DNA from: Simmondsia chinensis
Lineage: Eukaryota > Streptophyta > Magnoliopsida > Caryophyllales > Simmondsiaceae
Length of the DNA: 64,000 nucleotides
Assembly: GCA_018398585.1 (NCBI GenBank)
Contig: JAGTTD010000015.1
Span: 24,137,478-24,201,477 of the forward strand
Direction: 5' to 3'
Shown here: positions 1 to 11,692 of the stretch, piece by piece
Layout of the letters: every line of letters starts with the position of its first letter
Numbering within the stretch: the stretch's first letter is position 1
The notes under the pieces: model-generated
Told to the model about the DNA's origin: nothing
Seen by the model: only the letters and a program-made list of their open reading frames with translations
Database searches by the model: none
Translations under genes and position numbers: made by a program

Positions 1-929
1 GAAAAAAAAAAAAAAAAAATTCTCTCTAACTAGTTAAAAGACAAAAATACTGCTTCAATAGTCATATCCATAAATAATCTCATTACATAAATGTTCTAAT
101 CATCATAGTACATCTCAAATTTGAGCTTTAATATAAGTCACCATAATTCTATGCTAATCAATGCAACAACTCAGAAGCAGAAAGATTCTAAAAGGACAAT
201 CAAAAGTTCACACCATATATGCCATCCCCAAACCCAAACCTTGCATTATCCTCAATGCAAATTAACCAAAATAAATACAAGCAAGGAAAGGAAAGAGATG
301 ACCTAAGATGTAGTATATTCAGCTATGCGTGGTGAGCAAATCCAAAAAGGAAAGACAAAAATAGCAAGCTGTAAAAGAAGGCATAGAAGATAGAATACTA
401 AACAAACTTGTTAAAAGCATAAGAAATATGGACCATACAAGTTGTTGGTAAAAGAGAAACAAAGTAAACATGGATTAGATAACAAAAGGATCTACAAAAC
501 GACGAGGGTTCAATTTGAACAACAAACTACAACACACAACAAACATAAAAGTAGGTTAGATTACCTCCCAAGAATGCTAAGTTTAACATAGTGTTTAGTC
601 GAACGCAGAGTAAAGCATAATGTCAACCAAAATCTAAGGCAATGTCTACCATAGAATTAAGGTCAAGGCAAAAGGGATGATCCCCAAAGACAACAAAGTT
701 TCTCAATCTGTAACTATCAAGAAAGAACACATATAAGCATTGGGGTTTCGAATTTCTATCTTACTAAGTGTACATAAGGAAGCACAACTATTGACATGGA
801 CAAGGACAATAGTCAAATAAGTATGTGTAGTAGAATCAGGTACACCTAATTCTACCAAAGGGTCAAAATCATCAACCCTATAGTACTCTAACTCGTCTTC
901 AGTCTCAGGGTGCTGAAATAAGTTCGAAG
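1..929 (-). other. Internal region downstream of an Athila/Tat-type protease
   Basis: This is the minus-strand continuation of the gypsy element whose protease lies at 934-1203. No reverse transcriptase motif is readable. The part at about 450-930 reappears, diverged, at 17080-17580, so it belongs to the repeat and is not unique sequence. A short acidic segment at about 840-910 (minus strand) reads like LECYRVDDFDPLVEL in the second copy. That segment is typical of the linker after Athila/Tat proteases. The first 20 bases are a poly-A run. The element leaves the window or is truncated here. Confidence 0.5.
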
Positions 930-3027
930 CCTTCTATTTGCCCTTGAGGTTTCCAAAAGAAACCTCCAACACTCTTGTCCTACAGTGAATCATAGCATTG
1001 GCCATTGATAAGAACGGTTGGCCTAGAATGATGGGAGTGTTGTCCTTTTGCCTAGAAGTAGGGTCTATATCTAGCACAATATAATCGACTAGGAAGATAA
1101 AATTGTCAACCTTGACAAGTACATCCTCCACTATCCCACAAGGTACACGCACTGTCCTATCGGCCAGCTGAAGTGTGACATTAGTTGGCTTAAGGTCTCC
1201 CAATTACCCAAAAACTGAGTAAGGGATAAGGTTTACACTCGCTCCTAAATATAGCAAGGCTCTGTTGGTGTAACGCTTTCCTAAGACACATGGAACTTTA
1301 AAAGCCCCCGGATCTCAAAACTTGGGTGGGGCGCCTAAAGTTAGAATAGTACTCACCTTCTTGGTGAGTCGGAACTTTTTCGGAGTATGCGCTTGCGCAC
1401 ATTTCTTTTTCACGCAGAGGTCTTTGAGGAACTTGGCCTACATAGGAATGTGCTTAATAGTTTTGATCAAGGACAAGTTGATCTTCACGTCCTTAAACAC
1501 ATCTATGAGCATAGCCCTCTTTGGGCTGTCCTTTTTTGTCAGTCCTGCAAGGGCCGAAGGGAAAGGGACAATGGGCTCAAAAACCCTTTCCTGTGATCCT
1601 TCCTCTTCAGCAGCAGGAGAGGGGGTCACGTCCTTCTCGGTCTCAACCTCAACTTCCCTACGATTCTCCTCTCCTGAAACTGACACAACCTTAGCTTGCT
1701 CACGAACGATCAAGCTTGGGTTAGCACTAGTCGATCCTACGGGGTTTGCAAGTGGCTCGGAGGGTAAGGTCCCTTCCTCTCTCCTATTCAGGGCCTGGGC
1801 CAAATATCTTATCTGGTTCTCTAATTTGGCGATAGATTATGAGTGAGACCAAACCAGTTGTGTAGTATCCTCCATAAAGTGGAGCATACTCTTCTCAAAC
1901 AGCAAAGTATATCCTCTAGGTGGGGGAGAGAGGTTATCATGGGCAACATTGAAGTGAGGTATGCACCCTCTCTGCAGAATGGGAGGGGATGCATTACCTA
2001 AGAACCTAGGCACTGATTGTCTCGTGAGTTGATTTTGATTGGCGTTCTACTTCCATGAGAAGTTCGGATGATTACGCCACCCAGGATTGTTGATGTTGGA
2101 GAACGGGCCATTACCTCTCGAAAATCCTTGAGCTGCATAAACCTATTCCTGCACATATTCGGGAAATTGAGACGTATATAAACAATCAAGAACGGAATGG
2201 TCCTCACCTGAATAAATGTCACATAGAGCAGCACCACCCGATGACTAAACTACATTGATTAGGCGCATATTAGTAGGATTTGCATGCAAGTTTATAATCG
2301 GATCCATCTTTTTACTAAGGGTGTCTAGTCTCAGGTTGACATTATCATTGGGTGTTACTTCATAGACATCCTGTGTGCCCCTTCTAACCACCCTCGCAAA
2401 AGAGGCTTTGTCGAGAGAGTGTTCGCTGAGGTGCTCAAATAGCGTCCATGCTTTGTCCTCATCTTGTTGGTTAAATGCTCCCCCACTTGAAGCATTAATC
2501 ATTTGCTTGTTAGAAGCTGTAAGACCATCATAAAAATGTTGCACAAGAGCCCATTTGGGTGACTCGAGGTGGGGACAACTTCTAAAGGGCTCCTTAAATC
2601 TGTCTCAACTTTCATAAATTGTTCCTGATCTTTTTGTTTAAAACTGTTGATCGCATGCCTAATAGCCGTCGTTCTGGCCTTAGGATAAAACTTGATCAGG
2701 ATCTTTTGTTGGAGGTCATCCCAAATGTTACCCATCAAAAGGGACTGAAACCACTTTTTTAGCTACGTCTTTTAATGAAAGCGGAAAAGGCCATAGTCTA
2801 ACGGTATCAGTCGAGACACCTTGATAGTGGCAAGTTTCGCATATTTCAATGAAAGTATCAAGGTGCTCATATGGGCTCTTAATCGGTTTCCTATATAAGG
2901 TGGGAAGTATGTTGATGATCTCCGTCTTAATTTCAAAATTTGCATTGCCTACAGCGGGTAACGCAACTCTGGCAAGAGCGATGTACATTTGAGGGTACAA
3001 AGTGGTCTCCAATCGTACGAGGGACAA
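930..3027 (-). pseudogene. Degenerate gag-protease of a Ty3/gypsy (Athila/Tat-type) retrotransposon
   Basis: Gag would form the particle and the aspartic protease would process the polyprotein. Minus-strand reading pieces run in order. At 3027-2728 is the gag core (FEIKTEIINILPTLY, then EHLDTFIEICETCHYQGV and FPLSLKDVAKKV). At 2738-2499 the gag continues, and at 2544-2245 comes NKQMINASSGGAFN. At 1803-1438 is the gag C-terminal part (VPFPSALAGLTKK, MLIDVFKDVKINL). At 1203-934 is the protease region (LQLADRTVRVPCGIVEDVLV and PIILGQPFLSMANAMI). The order and the 'GIVEDVLVKV' and 'ILGxPFL' motifs are those of the Athila/Tat branch. Frameshifts and stops separate the pieces, and the catalytic Asp of the protease is not in a clean frame (L-G-A-S near 1240). 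It lies correctly downstream of the primer site at 3180-3200. This is a dead copy. The exact lineage needs the missing reverse transcriptase. Confidence 0.85.
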
Positions 3028-3179
3028 AGTTAGGCATAATGAAAAAAAAAATTAAAATAAATAAATAAATAAATAAAAATAAACAAAAAAATAAATAGAA
3101 AAATAGAGTAAGTTTTATTTAAAACCAAAAAAAAAAAAAAAAAACTTGTTAATTTTTAAATCAACTTAGCCTACTGATT

Positions 3180-3200
3180 CCTCCGGCAATGGCGTCAAAA
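3180..3200 (-). promoter_or_regulatory. tRNA-Asp-type primer binding site
   Basis: The minus strand reads TGACGCCATTGCCGGAGGA. This matches the Asp-tRNA primer site of Athila/Tat elements (TGGCGCCGTTGCCGGGGA) with a few substitutions. It sits just inside the LTR end at 3207 and upstream of gag, as expected. Confidence 0.8.
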
Positions 3201-3206
3201 ACTTGG

Positions 3207-4456
3207 TGTAGTTTTAAAAGTGAGTTTTAAAACCGTGTATTCGCAAGCGTACGAGACAGGGAATTAGAGTTAAGTCAGATTTTGTTATGAGTGAGTGATT
3301 GGATTTTGGGTTTTTATTGATTGTTTGGACAACTAACTGAAAAAAGAAATAAAATCTACACTAAAGGTATCAATTCAATTGAGGTTAGTCCAGGAAATGA
3401 ATTCAAGATAGCTTTACTCGTATCCCGTCATTATATTATACTATGACAATGATTTAAACGGCTTAGGCCACAAGCACTAAGCTTGAGTTAATATTTAAGC
3501 TAGGGCTTACGGTAATGAACTAGTCTAAAGGCATAACTAATCATATCACTCTACGTGTAGCATAAAATATATCATTGCACTACTTAATTCCTTTATTACT
3601 CCTAATTCAATATTAAACCCAAATTAATACTTAAGTAGGGCTTAGGATAATGAATTAGTCTAAGAGCATAACTCGTCTTATTACCCTAGGTATAACATGG
3701 ATTATCTCAATAGCATTAACAAATTCTTTTGTCACCCCTAATTAAGTATTAATTTGTATAAAAGATTATGGTCAGGGTTGGGCACAACCTCAAGCTTGAC
3801 CACACGTGAAAACTCAATTCTGCTATGGTCAAGGCTCCAAGCTCGTAGTTGAACGCTAATAATTTGGAGATCTTAACATGGCGAAAAGCACAAAAAAAAA
3901 AAAAAGAATCTTAAATTCTCCACAAAGGTGCTTATATAATATGACAAAACCATTGTCAATAGCAAAATTTAAATCTAGGATATGGATGCCTACCCGTCCT
4001 TCATCCCTAAACTAAAAGAGTCTACTCCTCTATAGGTGTTTTACATATCATTCAAATATAAAAAGATAAAATAATGAATAAAAATTAGAAATTAAAGACT
4101 CTTTCGATTGATGTTGACATTGATCCTTACTTTGATTCCCCCAGTATACCGACCACCTATGCTTCAATGTTTGAGAACCCTTGCATCTCGTGGCGGCTTC
4201 GGGAAGAAAAGAAGGAGAAAGACAAGCAAAAAATGAATAATTAGGTCTCCCCTTCTCTAATTATGCTCGCGGCTTAACCTAGTTGCGGGTATAAGATAGG
4301 CTGCGGCACTTCGGTGGGTCACCCAGCGAAGTATATTTTAATTAAGGAATGAAAATGAACTTGCTTTTTCAATGTAGTCACAGCAAACTAGAGCTTTGAA
4401 TTATAGTTTTTCTTACATTTATTTCTACATTGAGCCACTATTCCGACGAAAATTGA
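3207..4456 (-). repeat. 5' LTR of the Athila/Tat-type gypsy element (interrupted)
   Basis: The LTR begins in plus coordinates with TG, six bases from the primer site. It carries the 'attcgcaagcgtacgag' segment common near the ends of such LTRs. Two segments with 'cttaggataatga' and 'cttacggtaatga' motifs (about 3480-3560 and 3640-3720) form an imperfect internal duplication. A deleted copia element interrupts it at 4456, so the LTR resumes at 6779. Its far end was not located. A 25-bp piece around 3427-3451 recurs at 17040-17065. Confidence 0.65.
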
Positions 4457-4590
4457 TGTTAGAGTATATTTGTAAAGTAGGTTATATTTGTATAATAATT
4501 AAGCCTAATGGGCTTCCCATATCTATAATTAATATTCTCTGTAAACATTATAGATATATGAGAGGGCTCCCATTCTAAGGGCACCAATTA
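4457..4590 (+). repeat. Truncated 5' LTR of the copia element
   Basis: It matches 6618-6751 closely through 'ggcaccaatta'. After that the two sequences part, because the 5' copy is joined to pol sequence. Confidence 0.9.
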
Positions 4591-4621
4591 TAAACTTGCA
4601 CCTCGGTCTACTTTATGTATT

Positions 4622-6600
4622 TTTCTGGGGTATCCGCCGAATCACAAGGGGTACAAATGCTTAGATCTTTCCACTAACAAAGTCATTATTTCGAGACATG
4701 TTTTGTTTGATGAAACAGATTTTCCTTTTGCTCGATTGGGTAATTTTTCTTAGGAAAGGATGACTTGTCTTTGTCAGGTGTTCTCATCACCTCTTGCTTC
4801 TTGCCCTTTCGCCGGTACGGCTTCGGTCCCGCCTGCCCCTCTGGCTCCGCTTGCTTCCGCACCATATTCCGGTAGCTCTACCACTACGCAACCAGCCGCG
4901 GCTTCACCGGACCGAGACCGTTTGCCTGGCTCGCCTCCGGTGCCCGCCATCCCCACCATACCGTGCCCGCCCCAAGGTGATTCCCGTTCCCTTCATCCTA
5001 TGGTCACCCGTTTTCGAGCTGGTATTGTGAAACCTCTTCTTAAACCTTCTATGATTGCTCATTCTATGTTGCCCGAGGTTCCCTTCTCCTATAAGCAGGC
5101 ACTTACAGATCCGAAACGCCGTAATGCTTGATGAATATAATGCTCTCATTCGTAATCACACATGGGATCTTGTTCCTCCCCCTGCTCATGGTATCATTGT
5201 TGGTTCTAAATGGGTTTATTGTATTAAGCAAACTTCTACAGGTGAGATGGAACGATACAAGGCTCGCTTGGTTGCACAAGGTTTTACACAGAGGTACGGT
5301 ATTGAATATGGTGAAACTTTTAGTCCTGTCGTTAAACCCGCTACAGTTTGCACAGTTCTCGCTCTAGCCACCTCTCGCCGGTGGCCCATTCATCAGCTTG
5401 ATGTTAAGAATGCATTTCTCAATGGATATCTCAATGAAGAAGTTTATATGAAGCAACCTCCTGGTTTCATCAATTCACAGTTCCCTGATCATGTTTACAA
5501 GTTAAACAAGTCTCTTTATGGTCTGAAGCAGGCGCCCCGAGCGTGGTATACTTGCTTTGCTACCTTTCTACACACCCTTGGCTTCACCGGCTGTAAGTCT
5601 GATTCATCTCTCTTTGTCTTACGTCGTGGAAGTGATATGGCCATACTGTTAGTTTATGTGGATGGTATAGTCCTTACTGCATAATCGTCTACGCTTCTTC
5701 AAACTATACTTCGCTCTCTACGTTCTGAATTCGATACGACAGATTTGGGTCGCCTTAATTATTTTCTTGGGATCTCGGTCGCTCAATCCTCAGATGGTCT
5801 TTTCTGATCTCAGTCCAAGTATGCTCATGATTTACTTGATAAGACTAACATGCTTTCATGTAAGCCTGTGGCTGCACCTATAGATTCCAAGTCCAAACTT
5901 TCAATAGATGATGGTAACCTCATGTCTGACCCTACCTTATATAGATCTACAGTTGGAGCTCTTCAATATCTCACTTTCACTCGTCCCGATATCTCTTATG
6001 CTGTGCAACAAGTGTGTTTGTTTCTGCATGCTCTGCGTTTACCTCATTGGATGGCAGTAAAACGGATTCTTCGGTACATCCGGGGCACCCTTGATTATGG
6101 GTTAACCGTGACCCCTTCTCATGTGGACCAACTTGTGGCATACTCTGATGCAGACTGGGCTGGTTGTCCTGATATTCGCCGTTCTACATCTGGGTTTTGT
6201 CTTTTCCTGGGAGGTAACATTATTTCTTGGTCCTCTAAACGACAGCCTACCGTCTCCCGTTCCAGCGCCGAGGCCGAGTATAGGGCGGTAGCTAATGCCG
6301 TCTCTGAGTGTTGCTGGCTTCGATCTCTTCTTGGTGAGCTTGGTCTTCTTCTTCCACGGGCTACTTTACTCTATTGTGACAATGTCTCCGCTATGTACTT
6401 GTCCACCAATCCTGTGCAGCATGCTCTCACCAAGCACATTGAGATTGATATTCATTTTGTCAGAGAGCGTGTCCACATGGGTCTTGTTCGAGTTCTTCAC
6501 ATTCCTTCGTCGCAACAGATCGCTGACATCTTTACCAAGAATCTCCCGCGGCAACTCTTTCTTTTATTCAAACACAACCTCTGCATTCGTTTATCTCATG
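4622..6600 (+). pseudogene. Copia pol remnant: integrase end, reverse transcriptase, RNase H
   Basis: The order is that of Ty1/copia pol. The integrase C-terminus is at about 4625-4740 (FLGYPPNHKGYKCLDL, then VIISRHVLFDE). A proline-rich linker is at 4760-5055. Reverse transcriptase is at 5055-5684 (WVYCIKQTSTGEMERYKARL, QLDVKNAFLNG, LYGLKQAPRAWY), and RNase H is at 5850-6600 (ALQYLTFTRPDISYAV, YSDADWAGCPDIRRSTSGF, SRSSAEAEYRAVANA, LPRQLF). Defects are visible. A frameshift lies near 5100. The catalytic YVDD box reads YVDG near 5660, a stop follows at about 5683, and another stop lies near 5807. Active-site loss plus stops make it non-functional. Reading resumes well after each break, so the damage is recent relative to the rest of the window. 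Confidence 0.92.
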
Positions 6601-6603
6601 CTT

Positions 6604-6617
6604 CGGTTGAGGGGGGA
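6604..6617 (+). promoter_or_regulatory. Polypurine tract of the copia element
   Basis: The purine-rich string GAGGGGGGA ends at the first base of the 3' LTR (TGTTAG at 6618). This is the usual plus-strand priming site. Confidence 0.85.
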
Positions 6618-6773
6618 TGTTAGAGTATATTTGTAAAGTAGGTTATATTTGTATAAGAATCAAGCCTAATGGGCTTTCCATATCTGTAATTAATATTTTC
6701 TGTAAACATTATAAATATATGAGAGGGCTCCATTCTATGGGCACCAATTATTCCCCATACTTACCTTTCTACA
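6618..6773 (+). repeat. 3' LTR of the copia element
   Basis: The LTR is complete, beginning TGTTAGAG and ending TTCTACA, and is followed by the ATTGA duplication. It defines the 156-bp LTR length. Confidence 0.92.
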
Positions 6774-6778
6774 ATTGA

Positions 6779-7021
6779 TCATAACACTAATTTTACCCAA
6801 CAACTATGGTGTTAAAATTTAAATTATATAAAAATTACATAAAAATAATTAAAAGTAAATGAATTAAATTTATAGTTAAAATAGAAGTTGAAAGGGAAAA
6901 TAAAATTTCCTTGACGATGATGGGGCATGGTCACAATAAAAAATAAAAGATGTTCTTTTTATTTCCAAAATGCTCGATTAACATATCACTAGTAGTAAAG
7001 CTACTGTTTCACGTTTTTTAT
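6779..7021. other. AT-rich non-coding flank, probably Athila/Tat-type LTR continuation
   Basis: By position this is the other side of the copia insertion in the gypsy LTR. I see no coding motif. Confidence 0.35.
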
Positions 7022-7127
7022 AAAACAACAAACCTTGTGCCTCCCGTCAGGGGAGGGGTACATATGCAGTCTTACTCTTAGAAAATGCTACTCTAAAAAG
7101 AGGTTGTTCTCAAGGATCCCTTACCTG
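7022..7127 (-). mobile_element. SINE/LINE 3' tail fragment
   Basis: The minus strand contains GTAAGACTGCATATGTACCC, then CCTCCCCTGACGGGAGGC, then a TTGTTGTTTT end. The same order (G-TAAGGCTGCGTACAT, C-rich run, GACCC...GGGAG, TTG repeats) forms the 3' ends of the RTE LINE copies at 34190-34341 and 59370-59490 and of the 5S-derived SINE at 52074. The head of this fragment is not identifiable. Confidence 0.5.
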
Positions 7128-7373
7128 AAAAAAATAAAATAAAAATGAAACAATATTTATTAAATTAAGTAAAGTTAAATAAAGTAATACCAAATATGCA
7201 AGTATGCAAGCAACAATAAATCAGCAATAATATTGACTATAAAAGCCTAAATGTGCTATGAGCTAGCATTATAGTATTACTCTTTCTTAACATCTATTAT
7301 GTTCTTTTTTTTTTTTTTAAGAGAGATAACTTTGCACATCAATTGCTCCTGTTCCTTTTTTGCATCCTAACAA

Positions 7374-7640
7374 TCATTCGTGACAATAACATAACCATGC
7401 CACAAAGAGAGCAATAAATAAAATTTGAAAAACAAACACAAAGGTCAAGGAGAACAGGCAACCAGGACAACAAGATTTATGCGAAAATACCTCAAGGAGA
7501 GGGAAAAACCACGGGTGAAGATAGAACACTTTGATTAATCGAAATTGTGGAGTATTAGAAGAGGATTCTTCACTCCCTTTCTCTATCCCCAAAAAATTAC
7601 TTGTTTTAAAATGTAAAATCGAATTTTGACCCAATGGGTC
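7374..7640 (-). repeat. Copia-type LTR fragment (R-U5 region)
   Basis: The minus strand carries CTTCACCCGTGGTTTTTCCC, followed by the 'AAATCTTGTTGTCC' type sequence. This is the layout seen at plant copia transcript ends and also at 15560-15620 in this window. Boundaries are uncertain. Confidence 0.4.
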
Positions 7641-7868
7641 CTTTTATACACGTGATTGGGTTTCTCAATATAGTCTTTAAATATGCCTAAATTCTGATTG
7701 ATTTCACCACTTTTAAACCTTTATTTGCTGCGATATATTCTAAGCCTAAATGTACCTAAATTGCAGGAAAACACATATGTAAAAGTCAAATATGTCGCAG
7801 AAATGAAGAACAAAATATGTAAGTATAAGGCATATCACCCGATTTTGTTAAGATATGTAATACCAAGT

Positions 7869-7983
7869 CTAATTAAATTGGACTATGTATTATAATGTAG
7901 GAAATCCAGGATAATTAAATTGGACTAAGTATTATAATATGTTGAATCTGGTCTAATTAAATTGGGACTAGGTATTATAAAAT
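7869..7983 (+). repeat. Short tandem array, about three units of 42-43 bp
   Basis: Each unit contains TAATTAAATTGGACTA, then GTATTATAA. Starts are at about 7869, 7912 and 7954, and the third unit is partial. No coding potential is visible. Confidence 0.75.
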
Positions 7984-8099
7984 AATAAGAATTCACTGTC
8001 ATTTCAATTGGGCTACAAATAAAACAATGTGCTAAATTTTAAAAGCGCCCATTGTTAATACTAGAGTTATATAGGTGTATATGTATAAGCGAAACGAAA

Positions 8100-8361
8100 A
8101 TTTAAACCTTAGTTTCTCCTTTTTTTTCCCTTTTCCAATTGATTCTCTCTTTCTTTCAAGAGTCAATCGTCGATTCCAATTCCTCTCACTTGATAGGTTT
8201 TTGGAGCTAATTCTTAATAGCGATTAGGATATCGAGTTAGAAGATAGTGCAAGTAAGCATAAACTTTCCCAACTTGTTTGTGAAATATGAAAGTTATTTT
8301 ATATAATTTGATGTATAAGACTTATATTTTGAACAATTTATTAGTTTGTTAAACTAGGTTC
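8100..8361 (+). repeat. Left part of the LTR interrupted by the W-family composite
   Basis: This pyrimidine-rich leader-like sequence (TTCTCCTTTTTTTTCCC, TTGATTCTCTCTTTC) ends with GGTTC at 8357-8361. The same GGTTC continues at 18025 after the composite, so 8100-8361 and 18030-19032 were once contiguous. The right part looks like a Tekay-type LTR. The start of this LTR was not found. Confidence 0.45.
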
Positions 8362-9088
8362 TGTTGGAAATATTTTATAATGATCTTCAAATAATACATT
8401 AATAACACAAAAAATATATATATTTGCGTATATCAATTGAAATACTAATATTAGAATATCGATTAATTATACAAATAAAAATAGAATTTAACTTCATTTT
8501 ATTAAATCATACTCAATGAATCAATACTAACAGCAACCATATAAAATAACTTAAAGAGAAAAAAGTTTTAGAAAAACATATCTTTGAGTTGAGGTACGTA
8601 AAAACGCTGTCCTTAGAAAGGAAATGTTCCTCTTGCATGAGTATTACTCTTAAGCTTAAATGCACTCCTTTCACATGATTCAACAACCCGTCGGTCTTCT
8701 ATCAGTGCAGCAATGAAAGATCCCGAACTATAACTACAAGCTCAATATTTATTCACAGGAATAAAGGGAATTGATAGAATAAAATGTTTCAACTTGTACA
8801 TAATTTTTTCTCATCATGCATACTCTTTTATTATGAAAAATGATTGTTTTTTCACACATCTTAATAGCCATAGTAATTCTCAATTTAACAATAATCCAAC
8901 GGCAAGTAACGTCACTTATTTGCAATATGAAGTAAAGTTCCAACGTTCAAAACTGATCCAATTCGGTGAAATAAATTAGGTCAATGAGTTTGATTAGCTT
9001 TCAATATTGGTTATTTAGTATATTATTTTATAAAAACAAAATTATTAATAAAATAATCTTTAGATCAAACATACATAATTTTCCAACA
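8362..9088 (-). repeat. W-family 3' LTR, 727 bp
   Basis: The complete LTR reads, on the minus strand, TGTTGGAAAATTATG to ATATTTCCAACA. On its high side (9089-9097) is the polypurine tract GGAGGGGAT on the minus strand. That tract fixes this copy as a 3' LTR. Confidence 0.85.
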
Positions 9089-9565
9089 ATCCCCTCCATG
9101 ATTTAAAAATTATAGAACTTTGTGAGCGTTGTATTCCTTTAATACATACAGGTACCTTTCGGGTTTGAACCAACACTTAGTGTAAATGAGATTCAACCTG
9201 AATAAACCATAGTAGCATAAATGCTTTGAACTAGGTCCTTTTTAGTCTGGTCTGGACCCACCATATACACAGAATACTGGTATTTGTAAAGTTCTATCGG
9301 TAAGGCATGTTACGGTCATGCGCACGAAATCATTTCTCATGAGTGTCCTTAGGGAATTGCCCATTTCTCACAGTGGCGACCCCACCACCACACTGATGTA
9401 GGTGATCCCTCAAAGGGTGATATGTGATCAATATCCGCTAATAATATGCGTTCAGGTTCATTTAGAGTTTAAAAGCTCTATCTTAAACATCACAGTAAAG
9501 AGCACCTCACCTTAGGAATGGGACCTAGGATTACCCCATTGTAAATAAAATAATTTGTGCTCATT
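9089..9565 (-). other. W-family internal 3' end with polypurine tract
   Basis: This is non-coding sequence upstream of the 3' LTR. It is about as similar to 16682-17039 (same strand) as to 22740-23175 (opposite strand). Element K cuts it at 9566. Confidence 0.8.
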
Positions 9566-10151
9566 TGTCACGACCCTTGCCATAATGTGTCCTACGCAGA
9601 AGCTAGAAGCACGTCATGAGCTTGCCATCACCTGATATAGCCAATGCCGTCATCGGTAGTGTCAAGAGGGCCCGAGTCCGCGTCCTTCTCAGGGTCAGTG
9701 ATCCAAGTCAAGCACACCCATCATCTAGAAAGCTCTAGAAGATTCTCTAACCGTTTTTTTTTCCCACTTGTTCTTTTGAACTCAAATAACTTTCCCGCCT
9801 TTTATTTAGTTAGTTATTTCCCGTCAATACTTGAATAATTCCCTTTTCCCTCTAATATTTGAATATGTAGTTATTTCTAGCCTAAATGGTTGTTCTAGAA
9901 TATTCTAGAGTAGTTCCCTAGCTATTATAATAATCATCTATCAATACAATTAAATCAAATGAATGAATTTAAGTTATGAATTTTTCTTTTCATCTCAAGT
10001 GTTCTTTCTCTCTTTCTCTTCTCATCTCAAAACCCTAATTCTACTACTCATCTAAACTCTATCTCTAATTTTTCTTCTTTCTCACCTAACTCTCAAATTC
10101 TTTTATCAAACCATAATCGATGATCAAAACACGAATCTTAGGAGCGTGACA
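9566..10151 (+). repeat. 5' LTR of element K, 586 bp
   Basis: The ends are short inverted repeats, TGTCACGA and GCGTGACA. A long TC-rich stretch at 9985-10090 precedes the LTR end, as in transcribed R-U5 regions. The LTR abuts the primer site. Confidence 0.85.
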
Positions 10152-10166
10152 AGTGGTATCAGAGCC
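10152..10166 (+). promoter_or_regulatory. Initiator-Met tRNA primer binding site of element K
   Basis: AGTGGTATCAGAGCC directly follows the LTR and has the canonical TGGTATCAGAGCC core. Confidence 0.92.
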
Positions 10167-11692
10167 ATCTTTCGATCAGAGGCTCATTACGTCAATCAAT
10201 TTCTCAAGATTGAGAATCTCAGTACCAACAAAAAAAAAAAAAAAAAAAAAATCCACTGTAGAGGATCTCAATACCAAAAAAAAAATAAAAAATAAAAAAT
10301 AAAATTCCACTGTGGAATTTTTGAAGAAGCTTTAGGAACTCTGTGTTAACGAGTTCGATCGGAGGTTAGGACAAACCAATGAGCTGTGAGTGCCGACTGC
10401 ATAGACGAGCTCTAGCGAGCTATTGGTTGCAGATGAAGTGCTGCACAGACAGACAAAGACCAACGAACCAACAGTGTCAAGACCAAGGTCTCCAGTGATT
10501 TAGTCGATTGAGATTGAGCACGGTCCGAACCCAATTCTGCTTGGATCCTGTTGATCTAATCAGGTATTGTTGAGTGATTGGTAATTTTTGTATTCAATCA
10601 GTACGACCTAGGGTCCGATTGATCCGATGAGTAATTGATGTGTGTTTGGGCGATTGTGTGTGGAATTGATCACCAATTGTTGCTGAGTGTCTTAACGATT
10701 ATGTGAAATTGATTAATGATCGGTGAGAGCTAGAAGTTGATTAAGTTAATTGCAATTAAACAAGATCGAGAATTAGTTTTGTTTAATTTCTGTTGGTCCA
10801 ATCAAGAAGATACCGAGTCCTCTTGGAAATTTCTATATTGATCGGAGTGATCCAGTGCTTGATTGAGATACATTAGATCAGGAGCTGAAATTGTTATCCG
10901 GTTTGGTGGGGAACTCGAAGAAGAGGAACAATCAAAGAGAGTAACGGTCAAGGAAGGCAATGAACCTTGATAATTTAACTGGAGTTAGTGGCTAATTGTC
11001 TCGATCAGGAAATTATTGTGTACAGCTGAACAATATTAGATCTGATTCTGTTGATTGAGGATTGTGATCGTGATTATCTTGTTAGAATTCAAATCAGTTG
11101 AGCTTAGCTCAGATCTGAAGCTGAAACTCTGTGATCTAAAAGTGCTGGTACTTCTGAATAGATCAGGTTGATCTGATTATGTTCGTGTTCCTGCTCGGGT
11201 TCCAAAAATAGTCAGCCGAAGAGAACATTAGTTACATATGCCGGAAACCAGAAGCTGTCAAGCAACGAGCTATTCAGAAGCTGAGCACCTGCACTGGGAA
11301 CCCGAGAATGACAAACAACAGCACAAGTTCGAATGGGGTGAAGGTCTATTCGAAAAGAGAAAAATTTGTGCAAGCAACATTCCTTGTTGAGATGTATTCT
11401 TGAGGCCCAAGCAGCGCGCAAGCGTTGGACATAGGCGCAGTTGATTAGGGGTGACCGATTTTGTTTTGTCAAGGCCTAGCCGCGTGTGATTTGCACAGCG
11501 CAGCAGCAAGGGTAGGTCAGAGCAGCAGTAAGTGAAGTGTCCAGCAACAGAATCACTTTGCAGAGCAGCTCAACGATTGCTATAGTGCAATCTAAGGCTG
11601 AACTTGAGTGTATTAGTGCTTAGTTTATTCAGTCGGTGTGGATTGGACTTAAGGACTGCTTGTAATCATGAAAATTCAATCCGATTGACAGA
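10167..11692 (+). other. Long untranslated leader of element K
   Basis: About 1.5 kb separates the primer site from the first ORF. It starts with two related blocks, each a 'caataccaac/ctcaataccaa' string plus a poly-A-rich run, then 'TCCACTGTRGA' (about 10220-10320). The rest is unique looking, with many 'GATTGAT/GATCAG' words. I see no coding motif. Confidence 0.6.

Larger units (their letters stand above)
4457..6773 (+). mobile_element. Internally deleted Ty1/copia retrotransposon with 5-bp target duplication
   Basis: It is flanked by ATTGA at 4452-4456 and 6774-6778. The 3' LTR is 6618-6773 (156 bp, TGTTAGAG...TTCTACA). The 5' LTR is recognisable from 4457 to about 4590, where it runs directly into integrase C-terminal coding sequence. 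The 5' LTR end, primer site, gag, protease and most of integrase are therefore gone. The short LTR and the reverse transcriptase/RNase H wording resemble the Ale group, by memory of motifs only. The element inserted into the Athila/Tat-type LTR and is younger than it. Confidence 0.92.

Noticed and set aside
1322..1846. Plus-strand ORF of 174 residues
   Set aside because: It is antisense to the gypsy gag C-terminal region, which reads with family motifs on the minus strand.
4760..5131. Separate proline-rich gene
   Set aside because: It is the variable integrase-reverse transcriptase linker of the copia pol.
7858..7985. CRISPR-like array
   Set aside because: There are three imperfect contiguous units without unique spacers, in a plant genome. 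It is an ordinary tandem repeat.
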